Source: Clostridia bacterium BRH_c25 (GTDB taxonomy: Bacteria > Bacillota_A > Clostridia > Lutisporales > Lutisporaceae). From it: a stretch of DNA of 22,646 nt. The stretch covers positions 1-22,646 of the forward strand of contig LOES01000162.1 in the NCBI GenBank assembly GCA_001515955.1. The letters are read 5' to 3'. A program made the translations under genes and the position numbers. Of the stretch, positions 21,289 to 22,646 are shown piece after piece. The stretch's first letter is position 1. Each line of letters opens with the position of its first letter. The notes beneath the pieces are model-generated. The model searched no databases, had not been told where the DNA came from, and worked only from the letters and a program-made list of their open reading frames with translations.

Positions 21289-22646
21289 CTACTTCACAAA
21301 GAGCAGCGCATCCACAATCTCCTGCATCGTCACCTCTTTATCCGGCTCAAAGCACCCATCCTTTAAGACAAATACGCCATTGTCCACCAGAGTCTGAACA
21401 ATTCTGGTATTATTGCATTCAGACAAATCGGCAATCTCATAATTACTGTTCTTGCCTGAAAATTCTCCCATAATGAAAATTGCCTGGGCAAGCTCTTCCC
21501 TCGTAACGGGCTCATCCGGCTTGAAGTATTCTCCTTCACTTCCCTTTTCCCATGGGATATATCCGGATAAGACTGCAGTCTCTATGTAGTCAAAGTCCAC
21601 GTCAGTCCAGGGAACATCCTTGAACATTCCATAAGTGTGCCCCTTATGCTCCTCCTGATAATACTTGGAAGAATAGGGAATATATATGGGCAGGTGCATG
21701 CTCCTGACTACAATATTTGCAAAATCCCGCCTGGTGGCTTTATCATTTTTCATATAAGCATCCAGAGAATCCATAACTTCTTGATACATATACCGGGCCA
21801 GCTCTTTTACCCCTTTGTAATACCGGAAGGTCGGGGAGGAAATAATTTTCTCGTTGATTAAAAATACCTTGCCTTCTGCAATAGCTTTTATTGTACTGAA
21901 GCCCGGACGTGAAACTATGCTTCGCTCGTCCCCTCCTGCGTTCATTGCACCCCGCTGCGAAACATACACGTCAATTTTCTCTGCAAGGCTGAGTATCCTT
22001 TCATCTCCAAAGGAAGCAATGGAGCTGCCTTCCTCCACCGGCACGGCATCTGCTGCCACATTGATTCCTCCCGCAAGCTCAATTGCAATTGCAGGCATGG
22101 AATCGGGCGTAACCGTCCTCAAATTGGCTTCTGTCGATTCAAAGAATATAGATTTTTTGTCCTTAATGCTCCTTGTTTGTGCTGTAATCGTCTCAATATT
22201 GCCATAAAACGCGGCAAGCTCCTGCCGGGCTTTTTGCTCAGTGCCTGTGAGCATGGCAAGCTTGTTTATGTAATCATCGAATTCATCAAAGCTTTCAGGG
22301 TAAAGACTGACAACCAATATGCCCGCTTTTTCAAGTGCAGATATAAAATCCGGCGACCTTCTGGTAATAAAAGGACGGATCAGCACCAGGTCCGGTTCTG
22401 CCGCTATGACCTTTTCAGGATCCCCGTTATAGTCATAGATATCCAGAAATGCCGCCTCCGCCGGATATGTAGAGGTTGAATGGGCTCCTATCAGCTTATC
22501 CCCTGCACCTAGGGCATACAGATTCTCCGTATGTGCGGAATAAAGTGAAATAATTCTCTCACATGGAGCCTCAATATTGATTTTCCTGCCGTCATCGTCC
22601 GTAAAACTTATAGCGGATACTGCCGCGTAATCACCTTGAGCTGCAG
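21289..22646 (-). CDS. ABC-transporter substrate-binding protein (BtuF/FepB type) fused to SLH modules, partial
   Basis: The 5' end is outside the window; about 452 residues are visible. They begin with FTDDDGRKINIEAPCERIISL, the usual first strand of class III (iron-siderophore/cobalamin) binding proteins, then NLYALGAGDKLIGAHS and KVIAAEPDLVLIRP. In place of a short C-terminus, about residues 255-450 hold three SLH-like stretches: KATRRDFANIVVRSMHLP, EPVTREELAQAIFIMGEF (after FKDVPWTDVDFDYIETAVLSGYIP) and KEVTMQEIVDALLFV. SLH modules bind pyruvylated cell-wall polymer, so the protein would be held on the wall rather than, or as well as, by a lipid anchor. A GTG at 22386 is internal, not the start. 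Ligand, signal peptide and permease genes lie beyond the window. Confidence 0.87.
   Translation of the reverse strand, partial: AAQGDYAAVSAISFTDDDGRKINIEAPCERIISLYSAHTENLYALGAGDKLIGAHSTSTYPAEAAFLDIYDYNGDPEKVIAAEPDLVLIRPFITRRSPDFISALEKAGILVVSLYPESFDEFDDYINKLAMLTGTEQKARQELAAFYGNIETITAQTRSIKDKKSIFFESTEANLRTVTPDSMPAIAIELAGGINVAADAVPVEEGSSIASFGDERILSLAEKIDVYVSQRGAMNAGGDERSIVSRPGFSTIKAIAEGKVFLINEKIISSPTFRYYKGVKELARYMYQEVMDSLDAYMKNDKATRRDFANIVVRSMHLPIYIPYSSKYYQEEHKGHTYGMFKDVPWTDVDFDYIETAVLSGYIPWEKGSEGEYFKPDEPVTREELAQAIFIMGEFSGKNSNYEIADLSECNNTRIVQTLVDNGVFVLKDGCFEPDKEVTMQEIVDALLFVK

Noticed and set aside
1..22646. CRISPR array, tRNA genes, transposase or phage genes
   Set aside because: No regularly spaced direct repeats, no cloverleaf with a TTCGANNC arm and no integrase or transposase motifs were found by eye. 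A tRNAscan or CRISPR search would be needed for certainty.

Overview
The window looks like a chromosomal segment of a low-to-moderate G+C anaerobic member of the Clostridia (Firmicutes). The evidence is purine-rich AGGAGG-type ribosome binding sites on nearly every gene, AT-rich intergenic DNA with classical -35/-10 boxes and short intrinsic terminators, a rubrerythrin, an S-layer-homology (SLH) anchored surface protein, a DUF5685/DnaJ pair and a Firmicute-like 6S RNA. No phage, plasmid, CRISPR, transposase, rRNA or tRNA was seen. I do not name a species.

Layout. 1-1487 (minus): a DUF5685 protein followed by an overlapping, Cys-tailed J-domain protein that runs off the window. 1756-6522 (minus): two helicases in an operon, first an MrfA/YprA-type DEAD-box helicase with a C-terminal zinc cluster, then a UvrD/PcrA-like helicase. 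6778-7188 (minus): a small P-loop protein with its own terminator. 7894-11108 (plus): two very similar NhaC-family sodium/proton antiporter genes, each with its own near-identical promoter, a 180-190 nt leader and a terminator. 11155-12273 (minus): an M24 (Xaa-Pro) peptidase, divergent from a GT4 glycosyltransferase at 12460-13587. 13670-15134 (minus): a 57-residue hydrophobic protein, rubrerythrin and a DUF402 protein. 15388-15580 (plus): 6S RNA. 15628-18073 (minus): malQ followed by a CPBP membrane protease, divergent from a glycogen/alpha-glucan phosphorylase at 18292-19902. MalQ and the phosphorylase together form a maltodextrin/glycogen breakdown pair. 20084-21160 (minus): free-methionine-sulfoxide reductase msrC followed by an HD-domain protein. 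21289-22646 (minus, partial): a BtuF/FepB-type substrate-binding protein fused to SLH modules.

The least expected structure lies between genes. Two intergenic elements (7351-7478 and 19932-20053) share a core and have degenerate inverted arms built from CTAGTCNC-like words. A third (1565-1740) shares fragments of the core but has arms built from GTTACGCG-like words and carries a 19-bp palindrome. The nhaC pair is a mosaic of near-identical and clearly diverged tracts, as gene conversion would leave. I found no clearly new multi-gene system. The candidates worth following are the repeat family, the nhaC leaders, the helicase pair, the SLH-fused binding protein and the Cys-tailed J-protein/DUF5685 pair.
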